Origin: Brachycybe producta
Lineage: Eukaryota; Arthropoda; Diplopoda; Playtdesmida; Andrognathidae
Length of the DNA stretch: 64,000 nucleotides
Direction of reading: 5' to 3'
NCBI GenBank assembly: GCA_036925085.1
Contig: JAUPFP010000006.1
Coordinates: 5,235,131 to 5,299,130, forward strand
In this document: positions 1 through 11,986 of the stretch, piece by piece
Position numbering within the stretch: the first letter of the stretch is position 1
Layout of the letters: every line of letters starts with the position of its first letter
Program-made: the position numbers and the translations under genes
The notes under the pieces: model-generated
What the model saw: the letters and a program-made list of their open reading frames with translations, nothing else
What the model was told of the DNA's origin: nothing
The model's database searches: none

Positions 1-1738
1 TTGTTTGATGTATACTTTATGTATGTCAACATTTTGAGCATCTTGGTTTGTTGGTTTCAACACTTGTCTCATATTAATCAGGTTCCTACCTGTCATGCAT
101 TGGCATCAACCTTCTCCTGCTTATCATTGTAAGTTTTTTCGATAGCAATGACATTTTTGCATCAAACTTGGCGGCATTGGTTGATGCAGCATATTTTTGT
201 AAGTCAAAGTAATTTTTTTGTGGCAATTTCTAGTTTGCAAAACAATGCTATCTAGAAATTACTGCTATTGTAGCAATTGATTAGATTTCTGCTTTTCAGT
301 GATTTGAAATTTGAATTTGAGAAATTACTCTCTGCAAGAAAGCCTCAATCCGAACCCTATGTTGTTGCATCAAGAAAACGTTTCATGTGACACATACAAT
401 GCAGTGTCATTTGATACAATTATATTCTCCTGTAGCTATATATGACACAGGACACTGAACATAATAAAATTGGCAGTATAATGTCCTATGTACAATGAAA
501 CCAAGTCTTTCAGCATGTTACCATTGTCGTATGACACCAATGACTTAAAAAGAAGCAATTTGACTATTTTTTTTTACTTGTATAGTGTTGTATTGTAAAA
601 AAAAGATGATTGAACTTCAAATCACACACACAACATACATGAGATAGATTCTTTTCTTCTATTTCTATTTAAGAAAAGGAAGAAAAAAGAGAAACTGATT
701 TTGAATCTAGGGATGGACTTCAGGAAATCCAAATTGCTTTCAGCATCTACTTTGCAAAGTGTCATTCCACTTGAGCGCGCTTTTACTTTTTTTTTTCTTC
801 TCTCTTTCTCTGGTGACTGGTGGCAAAGTTTTGTGTACAGAAATTTTCTCTTTTGACGTTTTTTTTCGTCGATGACAAATGTAGGAGGAGGTTTTTATAG
901 AGAAAACAGAGGGAGGGAGAAAGGGTCCCCCCCGCGCCTTATATGATCAGCACTCATCCATGACGTCCAGCGTAAAGTCAAAAACCCTCATTTATGCCAT
1001 TTTTCGTACAACATGCCAACTATTAAGACATGCTCTCTCTCTCTATGCCCGTTCAAAAAGTTATGACCCACTTTTAGGTGGTGGAAAATGATGTGGGAGT
1101 TAGGTTATATGGCAGAGCTGGTTGTTACTGCTACATTTCGACCTGCCAATTTAAGAGTGGAGAGACCGGTCATATTCGTTGAAGAGAATATAAAAGTCCA
1201 TCACTACCATCACCACCACTACCACCTTCTTTACTTTTTTTGGGGGGTGGAGTGGGGGGGGGGGGGGGGTCTGGAGTGAAGTTTCTACATAATGGTTCTC
1301 TTCGAAATGTCGTTATCCGTAAAAGCATGTCGAGAAGTAGCTTTAGTAGTATAGTAATAGTAGTAGTAGTGGTTTGGTAGATGGTACGTAGCTTCCATGG
1401 CAGATTCACTATTCACTTTACATTGATTTGTCAATGGGAATACCTAAGGGTATAGTAGAACAAGCTTGAAATTTTTTTTTTCTCTTTATATTCTCTAGAC
1501 AGTAATACTTTCTTCTTGAGTACTATGTGTGTATGATATGTCCAAATAAATAATCTGTTTTTTTTTTTGGGCTGGAAGAATTTCTAAAATGAGGTCAGTC
1601 ATAGTTATTTGTAGAAATTCCTGATTATAATGGTTTGTTTTTACTTCAGTATGTTAGATGGAAAATTCTACCATAACTATGTTCTTGTTTTTTTTTTAAT
1701 TTATCATAGTAACAACATCATTAGGTTGACTTTATACC
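1..1738. other. AT-rich stretch without a gene
   Basis: I see no supportable gene. It holds T runs, a CT-rich patch near 1030, a pure G run near 1256-1270 and clustered CAC/CCA triplets near 1200. Short reading frames over the triplet and G-run area are low-complexity translations with no recognisable domain. Confidence 0.6.
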
Positions 1739-1963
1739 GGGTCAGGATAAAAGGATGAACCGATGAACGGGATGAACATTATGGGTAATCCTAAAATCCT
1801 AATCCCCCAGACTCCCTGCATCAAACTCCATTTAACATAACCACACCTTATAACGATGTATAAAAAAGCATAGTGTTCATCCAATTGTATAAACATTCAG
1901 TTTCGCGTTTAGAGTTTAACCAAATGTTCATCTGTTCATCGGTTCATCCTTTTAATCCGTCCC
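1739..1963. mobile_element. Palindromic MITE, about 225 bp
   Basis: The two ends are inverted copies over about 38 bp. The left arm runs GGGTCAGGATAAAAGG then GATGAACCGATGAAC, and the right arm carries GTTCATCGGTTCATCC then TTTTAATCCGTCCC. The interior is unrelated and noncoding. Such structure is typical of nonautonomous cut-and-paste elements. No clear target duplication is visible, so the superfamily is not assigned. Confidence 0.6.
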
Positions 1964-2043
1964 CTTTCTACATGGCGATTCTTGAGGTGTATTCGATTCT
2001 TGAGGTGTATTTGATTCTGACTAGATTTCTAACATTGCAAATG

Positions 2044-2105
2044 GCAAAAAGGCGACTTTTTGGCGACAAAAAGAAGTCGAAGGTTGTCGTCGCAATGTAT
2101 TTTCT
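2044..2105. repeat. Fragment of foldback family S
   Basis: About 60 bp resembling one arm of the palindromic element at 13248-13473. It shares a GGCGACTTTTTGG-like start, the GAAGTCGAAGG core and CGCAATGTATTTT. It looks like a single truncated arm. Confidence 0.5.
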
Positions 2106-2111
2106 ATAGAT

Positions 2112-3252
2112 TTTGAAATAGTTTCTAAAAATAGAACCGCACTTACCATCTTTTTGTCATTCTATCACTAGATCAGTATATATTTAAGGTGTACAATGCA
2201 CTTTGAAAACTTAATATTGTCAACTTTGTGACGTGGCTGGCCCACCTCTTGTACCTTTGGCTCCATTACCGACAATGCGTGAGGAACTTCGTCCTCGTTG
2301 ACGACGTTGTTCCCTCTGCTGAATCGGTGGTGCCGGGGTCGACTCTGTTGTCGACTGCTGCAGACCAGCCTCTACTGCTGTTGAACCTCTGGGGGTTGGG
2401 TTCACCGGGCGCGACATTTACTTGCCTCGTCTGGCACGGCCCACAAAAAGACCGTCTTTCCTAGGGATCTTTGGATATAGGGCGTGACGATGCCGAAGAA
2501 ACTCTAGTCCTTTTCGTTGAGTTGCTGGAGGCTCCAGGCAGAGGGACTCAGGCTGTGTCTGAGTACCTTCTGCTGGATACTCCTCTCTTTTAGGAGTACA
2601 GAAACCCAATATAGTCCAAAATACACATACACTGACACTGGCTTATGTACTTTGATATAACTCTTTACTTGCTCTTGATTACATAATTGTTATTACTTTT
2701 ACATAATACTATTCTCTAAGTCAGATCTTTACTCTCTTCCAGAACTACTGTCTAGAACAAGACTTACTTGTCTTTTTCTCTAAAACTCTGTTATAAGTTC
2801 ACTCTTGGAACTCTGAAGACTGACTGTCCTCACACTCAAGTCTCAGGCTCACTTGTCCGGTCTCCTGGGAGTGGCAACTGTCACCTCAGGGCGTAATGAT
2901 TGACCAACTGGGCCAATCATTGCCCTGGGCCGGGGATATTAAATCATAATCAGAAATATTCTTGGAACTTATTTCCAATTTTCTCACGGTCGGACTTGGT
3001 TCCACGAATTCTCTAGAATTCGGGCCACCCATGTCCGAACATCTGTGCACCAAGGGGTGCCTTACTGTCAAAACGGAATTTTGACTTAAGTGTTTCACCT
3101 TCTGTTTCTACAGGGTGTCACAACTTTAAAAGTTTAAAAATGAAAAATAAAGATATTGCCGCTACTGTGTATTTTAAAAATTACATTTTTAGAAAAAACG
3201 ATGCTAGTGCTCTTTGCAGAGATTTTTCAAAGTAATTCTGTGATGTAGCCTT
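2112..3252. mobile_element. Family P foldback copy A, right arm only, split by a solo LTR
   Basis: The outer pieces (2112-2226 and 3123-3252) match the right arm of the P elements at 14198, 16391 and 20396. Shared landmarks in order are CCGCACTTACCA, TTTTTGTCATTCTATCAC, a TTTAAGGTG segment, ATGAAAAATAAA, and the end GATGTAGCCT followed by TTAA (3253-3256). An 896-bp insertion interrupts it. The left arm is missing. Confidence 0.75.
2227..3122. mobile_element. Probable solo LTR nested in a family P copy
   Basis: This 896-bp block interrupts a repeat whose uninterrupted form is seen elsewhere in the window, so its edges are well set. It begins TGTGAC and ends GTCACA, and ACTT directly flanks both sides (2223-2226 and 3123-3126). 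TG...CA ends, a 6-bp terminal inversion and a 4-bp duplication match the layout of the intact Gypsy LTRs here (TGTAAC...GTTACA, 4-bp ATCC). The minus strand carries two reading frames near one end (2609-2418 and 2417 through the edge), in register and separated only by TAA. That would suit a gag start inside an LTR read on the minus strand. The alternative is a DNA transposon at 2228-3121 with GTGAC ends and a 6-bp AACTTT duplication. Confidence 0.6.
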
Positions 3253-3256
3253 TTAA

Positions 3257-5917
3257 GGGTAAATGCAATGGGTGCATTTGAGGGGATACCTAGTATTTTT
3301 ACGTTTGATAGAAGCTTCTTAGAATTGCTAACAAAAGTACTTAAGGAGTGCAGTTGTCAATTTAGCCAACCTGGCCACACTTCCCATGATGCATCATATC
3401 TAGGCCTTCAATTTCAATGAACTCTATAGCAATCATCTGCTGTTTATAGTAATCATTTTACTTGTTTCACTCGACTTACTATTGGAGTAACTAAAGTTAA
3501 TGCCAAACAGAACTGAATGACTGTTTTGAAACGCCTCTTGAGTTGTCTTTTATAGCGCTCTTATAGGCCTACTGTTGTAATGCGTTCTCAGATGTACCCA
3601 CGTTACTACGTTACTCATGAGTAAAACTGACAACATAGGCCTAGACTGCTTGTGGTTTTTGTTGCCATTGTATAGGAATGTTACCTTAAGGCCTTTGTGG
3701 CAATGGAAACTTTTTTTTTTCTTTAAAATTTCAAACTGAAATCCCACAATAATCCTTCAGGTACATATTTCAAGTGGAAATTAAATAACTTTGACATTGC
3801 ATGAAACCACATCTATCACCTCAGGTGATGGAAGATTTAAAAAGAAAAAAAAGAATTGTTGGTGGTGTGATTTCGATTTGAAGTTTGCCAGTGTTTTTGA
3901 ATTCAAAGAAGAATATTTTAGAAATAAGAACGAATTTGGTTCAATACAATATTTTTATAATGAGAATGTTTTCGAAAAGTCCACTGAAAATCACGATGAA
4001 AATACTTTTAACAAGTTTTTTTAAAAGAATTTACTGTTCTAGCTTATAACATAAACATTGAGAAGAACTAGACTAGAACAGAACAAGGCACAGAACACTG
4101 TTTGCGAACATGTTCTGTTCGGTGATCTGTTCTAGACTGGGACCCACCCGCAGTTCAATTCCATTTGCATAGTGTGTAATGGCTATTTATAATACATCTA
4201 AAAAATTTTTAATAAAAAAAATATAACTGAAATTGTGTTTTTTTTAATTTAATAGGTAAGGTTGGTGACGTAATAATAATATTCAAGCGGTCATAAGGTC
4301 TATGGTTTTTGTTTTCGATGGATGGGGGCTCATCTTTCAGTAAGTCTAAACGTAGTTCTTGAAATTACGATCCTATTGATTGATATAACCTAATTTAGTA
4401 ATTACAGTAATTAGTGCCAAATGTGTTTATGAAGAAATTAACAATAGTTGAGCTCAATATACAACTGACAAATTATTCATATTGAAGCACAACTCTTAGA
4501 ATTACATTCAAATTTTGAAAATTATTAGCAAAAGTCGAGGTTTAGGTTAGGTAAGGCGGCTATGCTCGCTTGTCTCGCGACAGATGAATTACATGGGAGA
4601 CTATAGCCTCACTGTCTGCAAGTTTCTAAATTTAACTTCAAATCTAATTGCGAAATACAAACTTAGTAGTGATCATCCAAGATGAGAGGCTGTTGTTGCA
4701 ACTAGCAATGAAACATTGAAATGTTTGCAACATGCTGTTTTTTTTAAAAAAAATTGCACAATGACAAGTTGACTTTGATTATCATCATTATATGTAATGT
4801 ATATAACTTTTGTATGTAAGTAAATTTACAAAATGTGAGATCAACTTTTGAGTACTTAGGAGCTAACATTAAACCTGATCAATCAAAAAGTAGGTTTTCT
4901 TTATATGTTCTCTAATACTGCAAAAAAGAAAGAGAGAAAAAAAGAGAACTTTTTCAATGTTCGTTTTTTTTTTATGAAAATCCGTTTGCTTCGGCAGGCG
5001 CACCGTAGGCAGGGCAACAACAGAACACATACATACATTGCACATTCATTCATCAATCAATTTCTATTTGAGGATTGAACGAACGTATTTCTCGGTTGGA
5101 GGCACTCCAACATTTCATGGTTTCTTTGACTAATTTTTATTCGTAATTTTATTATACTACTGGGTTCAAACTGAAGAAAAAAAGAGATGTTATTGGAGAA
5201 TATTTTTCTTCTTCTTTTCCTTCCATTTGGAGATTTATTGCTTTATGCAAACTGTCTTTGAGAAGAAGAAAGAAAGAAGAAAAAAATATCTTTTCATATA
5301 TTTTTGCAGGCAGACGATTGTCATCATCAGCTTCTTCATTTACACACGTTGGGGTTGTTATACTCTTCTCAAACTGCTTTATTACTCTGTTCATCCTCGC
5401 CTCGAGTTAAAGCTGTAATAAAAGTCATTATAGGAACATTGGCATGTCTTGCGATATCTCACCTAAAACTCACTTATTTCTTTTTTTCTTCTTCTTCTTC
5501 TTCTTCTTTGTGTGTGTTTTCTTCCTTTTTCTGATGTGCCTGGACTTGTTTCCTCTCTTTCTATCTTATCTTTTTATATCTTTCTATCTCTTCTCTTCTC
5601 TATCTACCTATGGGTGCATTCGAGAACGAGGCTTAGGTTTATTGCATTGATAAGAGTATTGTAGAAGAGACTTCCAGCTTCTAAGAACAGGAGAACACTT
5701 AAGAGATTGCATGCAGCCAGCCAGCCCTTTCATGAATCAGTTTGAATGCATTATTCATCATGCATTTTAATCAAGAATGCATTACACTGTAATGCTCTGG
5801 TTATGTCAATGTGTCTTACAAGTTCACAGCATTGCTACTACTGAGTGGTGTCAAGCCTTGTCGCTATTTGCCAAAAGAAAGCACTGCTCTCATTACGTTA
5901 CTAATTGTCTTTAACAT
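3257..5917. other. AT-rich stretch without a gene
   Basis: No gene seen. At 4066-4139 two arms containing TAGAACAGA and GAACAGAAC are inverted around a short centre, a small foldback remnant. At 5470-5515 there is a T-rich tract with a (TTC)n microsatellite. The octamer TAGGCCTA occurs near 3563 and 3638. Confidence 0.55.
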
Positions 5918-5921
5918 TTAA

Positions 5922-6434
5922 AGATTCCATTACCTCCTGAAATTTTTTTTCTTCAAAATATTGTCAAGACTTACCCAATGATTGGCAAAACGATTTTTAA
6001 AACTTAAAATAAATCATTAAATATAATTTAACAATTAAAAATCAGTTGACGTCATATAAATGGACGTTATTAGATAGATGTGCCACCAAACAGTCATCAT
6101 CACATCACATTACCAGTTTCATTTCAAATTTCATATTTAAATTATTCTACATGGAAGGTTGTAATTGAGTTGAATAGGAATAGGGAATACCTATATCTCA
6201 TTAAGGAATTCTGTAAATGTGAGGTGACAACCTTTGCCACAAAATTGAGGGGGGAGACTTTCGTTTTTGGAAATTTAAAATGGCGTCGTTTGGTGACTCA
6301 GGAATATTCCCTTCGTTTTTAAGCTGTTTTTATGGTTTTAATGACTTATTTTAAAATTTAAAAATCGTTTTGACAGTCTTTGGGTAAAACTTGACAATAT
6401 TTTGAAAAGACATTTCTGGAGGTAAATGGTCTTT
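5922..6434. mobile_element. Family Q TTAA-flanked foldback, copy 1
   Basis: About 513 bp between TTAA at 5918-5921 and TTAA at 6435-6438. The left end carries CCATTACCTCC and the right end GGAGGTAAATGG, so the termini are inverted repeats. It matches copies at 46757 and 58170 in order: AATATTGTCAAGACTTACCC, AAAACGATTTTTAAAA, and a GTGAGGTGACAACCTTTG segment. The TTAA flanks suggest a piggyBac-like nonautonomous element. It encodes no protein. Confidence 0.65.
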
Positions 6435-6438
6435 TTAA

Positions 6439-7371
6439 ATTCGCCTCATATGTTCAATTTGAGTCACTCCTAGAAATTTTTTACTGCTCTTATTAATCAT
6501 CATGTCAACAAGAGTGACTAAAGTAGGTTTCAAACAAAAGTATCCAACGTTTTCAAACGCTTCTTGAGCAATTTTGCAGTTCAGTCGTATACTGTAGTGC
6601 GGTTATCAAATGCACCTTATCTCTCTCTCACATTCTTTCTATTTCTGTTTTTCTCTGGAGACATGAAACATGCGAAAAACGTTCCGTATCAGACTCGTTT
6701 TCCTTTAGTAATTTAGAAATTGCTCTTTTGTGCTTTTTTTAACTTTCATTTTTAATGTGTTCTTGCTTGACTGGTGAGCCCAAATGAGTGAAGTAAGTGG
6801 CTAAAATGAGTCTCAGGTCTGGCAGTTATGGTTTTTTTTAAAGTTGATGGTTTGATAGAAGTAATTCACTAAGGTCATGATTAATGCCGAAACTTTTATA
6901 GAAATAAAAGAAGTGCAGAAAAGTGCAATTTTTATTTAAAAAAATAAATTGTGGATTTCTCATGCAAACAAAAAAATAATCAATAAAAATACTAATAAAA
7001 TGTCTACTTGTATGTATATAATATGAGAAAAACACAATTGATTAAAATGCCTGAAGCAATTAATAGTTAAAATCTTCTAAATAAATAACAGAAATGAACA
7101 ATCAAAAGTATGGTTCGGTTTGTAAGAAGAAACCAGCAGTAGAATTTTTTTTTTCTCCACAAAATCTTTTTAAAGAAAGATATGACATTTAGGTAACTTC
7201 ATGCAATTTTTTTTTAAAAAAATGATGCAAATTGTATTTTTTATTTGTACTGATTTATATTAACTGATTTATTTTTAATGAAGTTATATCTCACGGAAAA
7301 ATGACGGGATTAAATTAGACAAAAAAAATCAATCATCAAATTTGATATTTCAACAATTTCATTTCAATTTC
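6439..7371. other. AT-rich stretch without a gene
   Basis: No gene or distinct repeat seen beyond A and T runs. Confidence 0.5.
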
Positions 7372-7566
7372 AACATCATCATCACCATATCATCATCATC
7401 ATCATCATATCATTATCATCATCATCATTTCCTGCACCTTTTCCCGCAGTATGCCGGGTCGGCCTTACAGTTTCTATCTTTCCGCTTCTTTCGATTTTGT
7501 GCCAATCTTCCAGGGACCCCACATGCCACCATACCCAGTTTTACCACCACATTCCATTTCAAACAC
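7372..7566 (-). mobile_element. RTE retrotransposon 3' fragment, degraded
   Basis: About 195 bp that aligns with the 3' end of the RTE copy at 9496: the CAT-repeat tail, TTTCCTG, ACC(T)T...CCCGC, GGGTCGGCCTT, GATTTTG, GGGACCCCACATGCCACCAT and TTTTACCACCACAT. Read on the minus strand it would be the last codons and tail of a reverse transcriptase ORF, heavily 5'-truncated. ATTTCAA occurs on both sides and may be a short target duplication. Confidence 0.7.
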
Positions 7567-8908
7567 GTGATGTTTTACCCATTGAGACATACATGTTGCA
7601 GACGTACATGTTACATACGTACATGCTACAGACATATAGACCAAGCAATTTATATTGCTGAATTATTCAGATATCTTCACGGTTTTATGCCACACCCTGT
7701 AGAAGGTTTTTTTTTTTGCAATAAACTTAAGTATTGAAAACTGAGTGAAAGAAGATCTTAAAAAGTGTCTTTGTATTCTTTTTTAAAAGTAAACTTTTTG
7801 AAATAAAAGTTTGAAAATGTTTTTTTAAAAATTGTTTTACGGCGCAAGTTTGCAATTATAGCTCGCCAAAATAATCTTAATTCGTTCAATTTGATTATTT
7901 TAAAAACGGCATTAGATTTATTTTTTTTTTTAAAAAAGATATTATATATTTTTTCACATACAATTAGGGATTATTTTATGAGGAAATCTTGTGTGAAAAT
8001 GTGTGACACAGTTCACGCATCGTGTGAAACAGGCCGTAAGTGCGTTTTGTTTTTGTTCAGTGACTTGTTTTGTGTGATTGCCCACCTTTAAGGGATTCAC
8101 TGGATTTCTTTTTTAAAAGGATAACTAGACAATGGAACTTACAGTAGTTCTCGTAGAAATTTAAAGTCTGTCCACTGCACAGTGGATTGGTATTTTGTGA
8201 TTTTAAATAGCCTATATTTCTAAATCAACATTGAATTTTCTTTATATATATATGGTCAAGATTGACCCTTGGCTATTCATTCATGTGTGTCCAGTTCAGC
8301 TGAAATAACGTCACAGATAACAGATTGATTGCCATCGTGATTTAGTGATTGATATTAGCTATTTTCAAATACATTCCTCCCTTTTTTTTCCAATTCTCTC
8401 ATTTTATTCAATTGTTATTTTTTTTTTTGAAAGTATTCTCCTCCTTTTTTGTAGAAATTCATTCGACCGTTTCTTTGAAATTCTTTTATTACTATCCTAT
8501 ACTTTTGTAAGTAGTTTTGATGATATAGAGAAAGTGACATCTGAAGGCTAGTTTTTCACATGTTGCCTTTGTGATTTATATTTCTGGACTGTACAGATTT
8601 TAAGTTTAGAAGAAAAATGATAAAATGCTTTAAAAAGGTCTTTCTGTAACATTTTTTGTTTCCTTTCTGTGTGTTAGTTTGACTTAAAGCTGAAGTAGGC
8701 TATTTGTACGTTTCTTTTTTTTTTTCAAATGAACTAATAATTATGCAAATATTCAAATTAAGTGTGATTTACATATTAAAAGTCGCCTCTAAACCTCTTA
8801 AGGTTAGTACACACAGGGGTACAATGTGGCGTAAAATTGTCGCACGTTGTTGCGGGACGGAATCGAGAAACACGATACAGTCTCGAAACATTGTTCCGTG
8901 TCCACACC
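7567..8908. other. AT-rich stretch without a gene
   Basis: No gene seen. The part at about 8800-8908 holds GTACACACAGG and TTGTCGCACGTTGTTGCGGG, reminiscent of TTGCG-rich palindromic sequence near 20101, but it is too diverged to define an element. Confidence 0.45.
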
Positions 8909-9334
8909 TAGAGGTGGGACGAATCCTAAATTTTCTCGAATCCGAATCCTAAAAAGTTCTCGAATCTCTCAGATCCTTCATATAAGAATCCTATATTATT
9001 CATTAGGAAGATACAAATAAATGAAATATTATTACATATTAAATTATTAATAATAATAAAAAACATTGTGGCTCTCAGGGTCGCCACAAGGTGATGATAT
9101 TGGTTATCTGGGGTACCACCGAAATTGCAATAATTGCCGTTTTTTGTTAGTGAACGCTTCTATTGGACGTCAATGGAGTTAAAACTAATTTTACCAAAGT
9201 TTTTAAAAGTTTTTATATTAGGTTTGGATTTGAAAGATTCGAAAGACGAAAAAAACGCGAAGATTCGAGTTTTCGAATCTCGAATATTTTTCAAAATTTG
9301 CGGGATTCGACAATTCGAATGTCCCCCATCCCTA
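8909..9334. mobile_element. hAT-like nonautonomous element
   Basis: The left end TAGAGGTGGGACGAATC and the right end, whose complement reads TAGGGATGGGGGACATTCG, are imperfect terminal inverted repeats of a common hAT style. The interior has many GATTCGA/TCGAATC words near both ends. No 8-bp duplication is evident, so the copy is probably old. Confidence 0.5.
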
Positions 9335-9444
9335 GTTAAAACATTAGGTTTTTAAAGTATAATTTTCCTATTTTATCAAGGCATATTTGTAAATATATTT
9401 CTTTTAGATTTGCATGCATATTTGTATGCATAGATCGGAGGTTA

Positions 9445-9449
9445 TTTTT

Positions 9450-9480
<31 letters not shown>
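9445..9480. repeat. T15 followed by G21 homopolymer
   Basis: Fifteen T (9445-9459) run straight into twenty-one G (9460-9480), four bases before the target duplication of the RTE insertion. A pure G21 tract is uncommon and prone to slippage and sequencing error, so its exact length is uncertain. Confidence 0.85.
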
Positions 9481-9495
9481 TTATATAAATCCTGT

Positions 9496-10698
9496 CATCA
9501 TCATCATCATCATCATTTCCTGTACCTTATCCCGCGAGCAGCAGGGTCGGCCTTCCTGGTTCTAACTCTCCACTCGTTCCGATTTTGCACCAAGCCCCCA
9601 GTGACCCCACATGCCACCATATCCCGTTTTACTACCACATCCCAGGTTTGCTTGGGTCTTCCTCTACCCCGTTTTATTCCCAGGTCTAAGTTCATTGCCT
9701 GTCTCAGCAGCCCATCTTCTCCACTCCTGAGGACATGCCCAAACCACCGCAGCCTATTTTCCTGCATCTTTTCTACTATATTTGTTACCCCTACACTACC
9801 CCTAATAAAATCATTTCTGATCCTATCCCTTCTGGTCACCCCACTCATAAACCTTAGCATTCTCATCTCAGCTACCTGCATTCTATCCTCATGCACCTTC
9901 TTGATTGCCCAACATTCTGACCCATACAACATAGCTGGTCTGACTACTGTTCTATAAAACTTTCCCTTCAATTTTATAGGTAACTTCCTGTCACATAAAA
10001 CCCCACTAGCCTGCCTCCACCTATGCCAACCTGCTTTTATCCGGTTTGTGATGTCTAAGTCTAAGCTCCCATCATCTTGCAGCACAGATCCTAAATATTT
10101 GAAGTCATGCACCTGCTGCATTAAACTGTCCCCAAGTCTAATCCCCTCATTCAACTGTTCTTTCCCATCCCACTGAAATTTCATGTACTCCGTTTTTGCC
10201 CTACTTATTTTCAACCCCTTTGATTCCAAGGCATTCCTAGTCTCCTCTAACCTTATCTCGAGTTCCAATTTGGATTCCCCAACTAAGACTATGTCATCTG
10301 CAAACAGCATACACCAGGGGACCTCCTGCCTCACCCCTGCCAGTAACTCATCCAGGACCAAAATAAATAGATATGGACTAAGTGCTGAGCCCTGGTGCAC
10401 ACCAATCCTAACACGAAAACTGTCAGAGAACCCCCAGGCAGTCTTAACGCTTGTCCGTGCATCCCTATACATGTCCCTCACCATATCTATATAACTCTCA
10501 CCCACCCCCTTCTTCTGTAAGACCTCCCACAATAAGTTCCGTGGTACTCTGTCATAGGCTTTCTCTAGATCTATAAATACCATGTGTAACTCTTTCTTGG
10601 CAGCCCGAAACTTCTCAATAACTTGCCTTACGGCAAAAATAGGGTGCATTGTGGATTTTCCTGGCATAAACCCAAACTGACTTCCCCCAATTGCAGTT
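9496..10698 (-). mobile_element. 5'-truncated RTE-clade non-LTR retrotransposon
   Basis: A 1,203-bp insertion on the minus strand, flanked by the perfect 12-bp duplication TATAAATCCTGT (9484-9495 and 10699-10710). It keeps the reverse transcriptase and C-terminal part of ORF2 and ends in a short (ATG)n tail, (CAT)n on the plus strand, as many RTE elements do. The 5' truncation is typical of target-primed reverse transcription. The reading frame is open over the whole insertion, which suggests it is fairly young. Confidence 0.92.
9513..10697 (-). pseudogene. Truncated ORF2: reverse transcriptase of an RTE element
   Basis: The frame is open from the truncation point (an in-frame TAA straddles the junction) to a TGA formed by the first ATGATG units of the tail. 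Counting from the ATG at 10667, residues 30-43 hold VFIDLEKAYDRVPR (RT motif with catalytic Asp), 91-98 HQGSALSP, and 122-125 FADD, the catalytic pair. The C-terminal third has WFGHVLR, GRGRPKQTW and EWR...KADP, a signature of RTE-type tails. The N-terminal apurinic endonuclease and the start of RT are missing, so no functional protein is expected. Neighbouring relics at 7372 and 23153 share its 3' end. Confidence 0.92.
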
Positions 10699-10710
10699 TA
10701 TAAATCCTGT

Positions 10711-11040
10711 GTTTACTTAATATAACTATATGGAAGATAGTTTGGAAAGGGTTTTTGTATATGTACTGTACATTATTATTGCACAATGTACTACTAGCTG
10801 GTACACATGCAATCATACGCCTACTTTACATTGAATTGAGTTTTTCAACCATGGCTTCAATACAAAATGATGATGTATTCTTTGACGTCAACACATTTCA
10901 TAAAAGATTCAGATTTTTTTTTTAAAATGAACACAAACCAACAAATTTCAGAATACGCAACGAAAACATGAATTCGTTGGGATTTTTTTTATTTTTATTT
11001 TTAGAATGTTTGCTTTTTCATGAGTTTAACCATTGGTATT
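10711..11040. other. AT-rich stretch without a gene
   Basis: Nothing recognisable seen. Confidence 0.45.
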
Positions 11041-11290
11041 TTTGTGTTGAATTTGAGAGATAGAGAGATAGAAAGAGATAGATGGAGAGAGTGTGTGTGT
11101 ATGTGTGAGAGAGGGTTGAGAATGAAATAGAGGGAGGGAGAGAGAGAGAGAAAGAGAAAGAGATAGATGGAGAGAGAGAGTGTGTGTGAGAGAGAGAGAA
11201 GAAGAAATAGAAAGAGAGAGAGAGAGAGGGAGAGGATGCAGATAAAAGAGTACAAACATAAAATACTTATATGTATAGAGAGAGAGCCTG
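11041..11290. repeat. GA-rich microsatellite, about 250 bp
   Basis: Imperfect (GA)n, (AGAGAGAT)n-like and (TG)n tracts. Reading frames on the minus strand here are Leu/Ser repeats with no domain and are not genes. Confidence 0.85.
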
Positions 11291-11875
11291 TTATTTTGTT
11301 ATGCACGGGTTACCAAGTACTATGCAGTGCCCAACAATAACATTGTTGCATTGTTGTTGTTGTTTTGTCTCCTTTTTGAAACAAATTTAAACAAACCTTT
11401 ATGGAGGTTTCGTGTCCAACATAATAATCATGTTATGTTTGTTGAAAGGTCACTAATGCATTGTCTTTATCTGTATATGCATTCAGTAGGACTAGTAGGA
11501 GATCAGAAGGGGTGGGTGGGCTATTTGTTGGTGAATAAAGGATTACTGAAAATAGAACGTTATTTTGGAATGTGACTCAAATTAGAGACGATTTTGCAGA
11601 CACACACACATACAAACTCACAAATGAAACATCATTAAAATACGTTTCTAAATATGGGTTGTCTCTAGTTGTGTGTTTGTGTCTGTCTGTCTTTACAGGT
11701 GTTTTAGACAAGACAATTGACATTTCAGTTATTCACTTATAAAAATATATAATTATGGTAGGTTCACTATACATTCACAGAATTAATATAATATTATAAT
11801 TATCATATCAATGATATTCTGAAGTTCTACTTTAGAATTATAAAAAAAGCTCTCTATAATTAGGCCCTATATATT
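11291..11875. other. AT-rich stretch without a gene
   Basis: No gene or clear repeat seen apart from short A/T runs. Confidence 0.45.
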
Positions 11876-11936
11876 TCAGACACTCTGCGTTTTGAAAACA
11901 ACTTGAAAATGTTTTCAAAACTAGAAGAGTGTCTGA
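11876..11936. repeat. Short near-perfect palindrome
   Basis: TCAGACACTCT at the left pairs with AGAGTGTCTGA at the right, and an inner GTTTTGAAAAC pairs with GTTTTCAAAAC. It forms one hairpin with small bulges and is probably a tiny foldback element or relic. Confidence 0.6.
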
Positions 11937-11986
11937 ATGACAGGGTGGTGGTGAGTGAAGTAGGTTTATTAGGAACACAATTTATA

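Noticed and set aside
7342..7737. 131-codon frame as a gene
   Set aside because: It is the antisense of a degraded RTE 3' end plus a CAT microsatellite.
11001..11306. Leu/Ser-rich minus-strand proteins
   Set aside because: Pure translation of a GA microsatellite.
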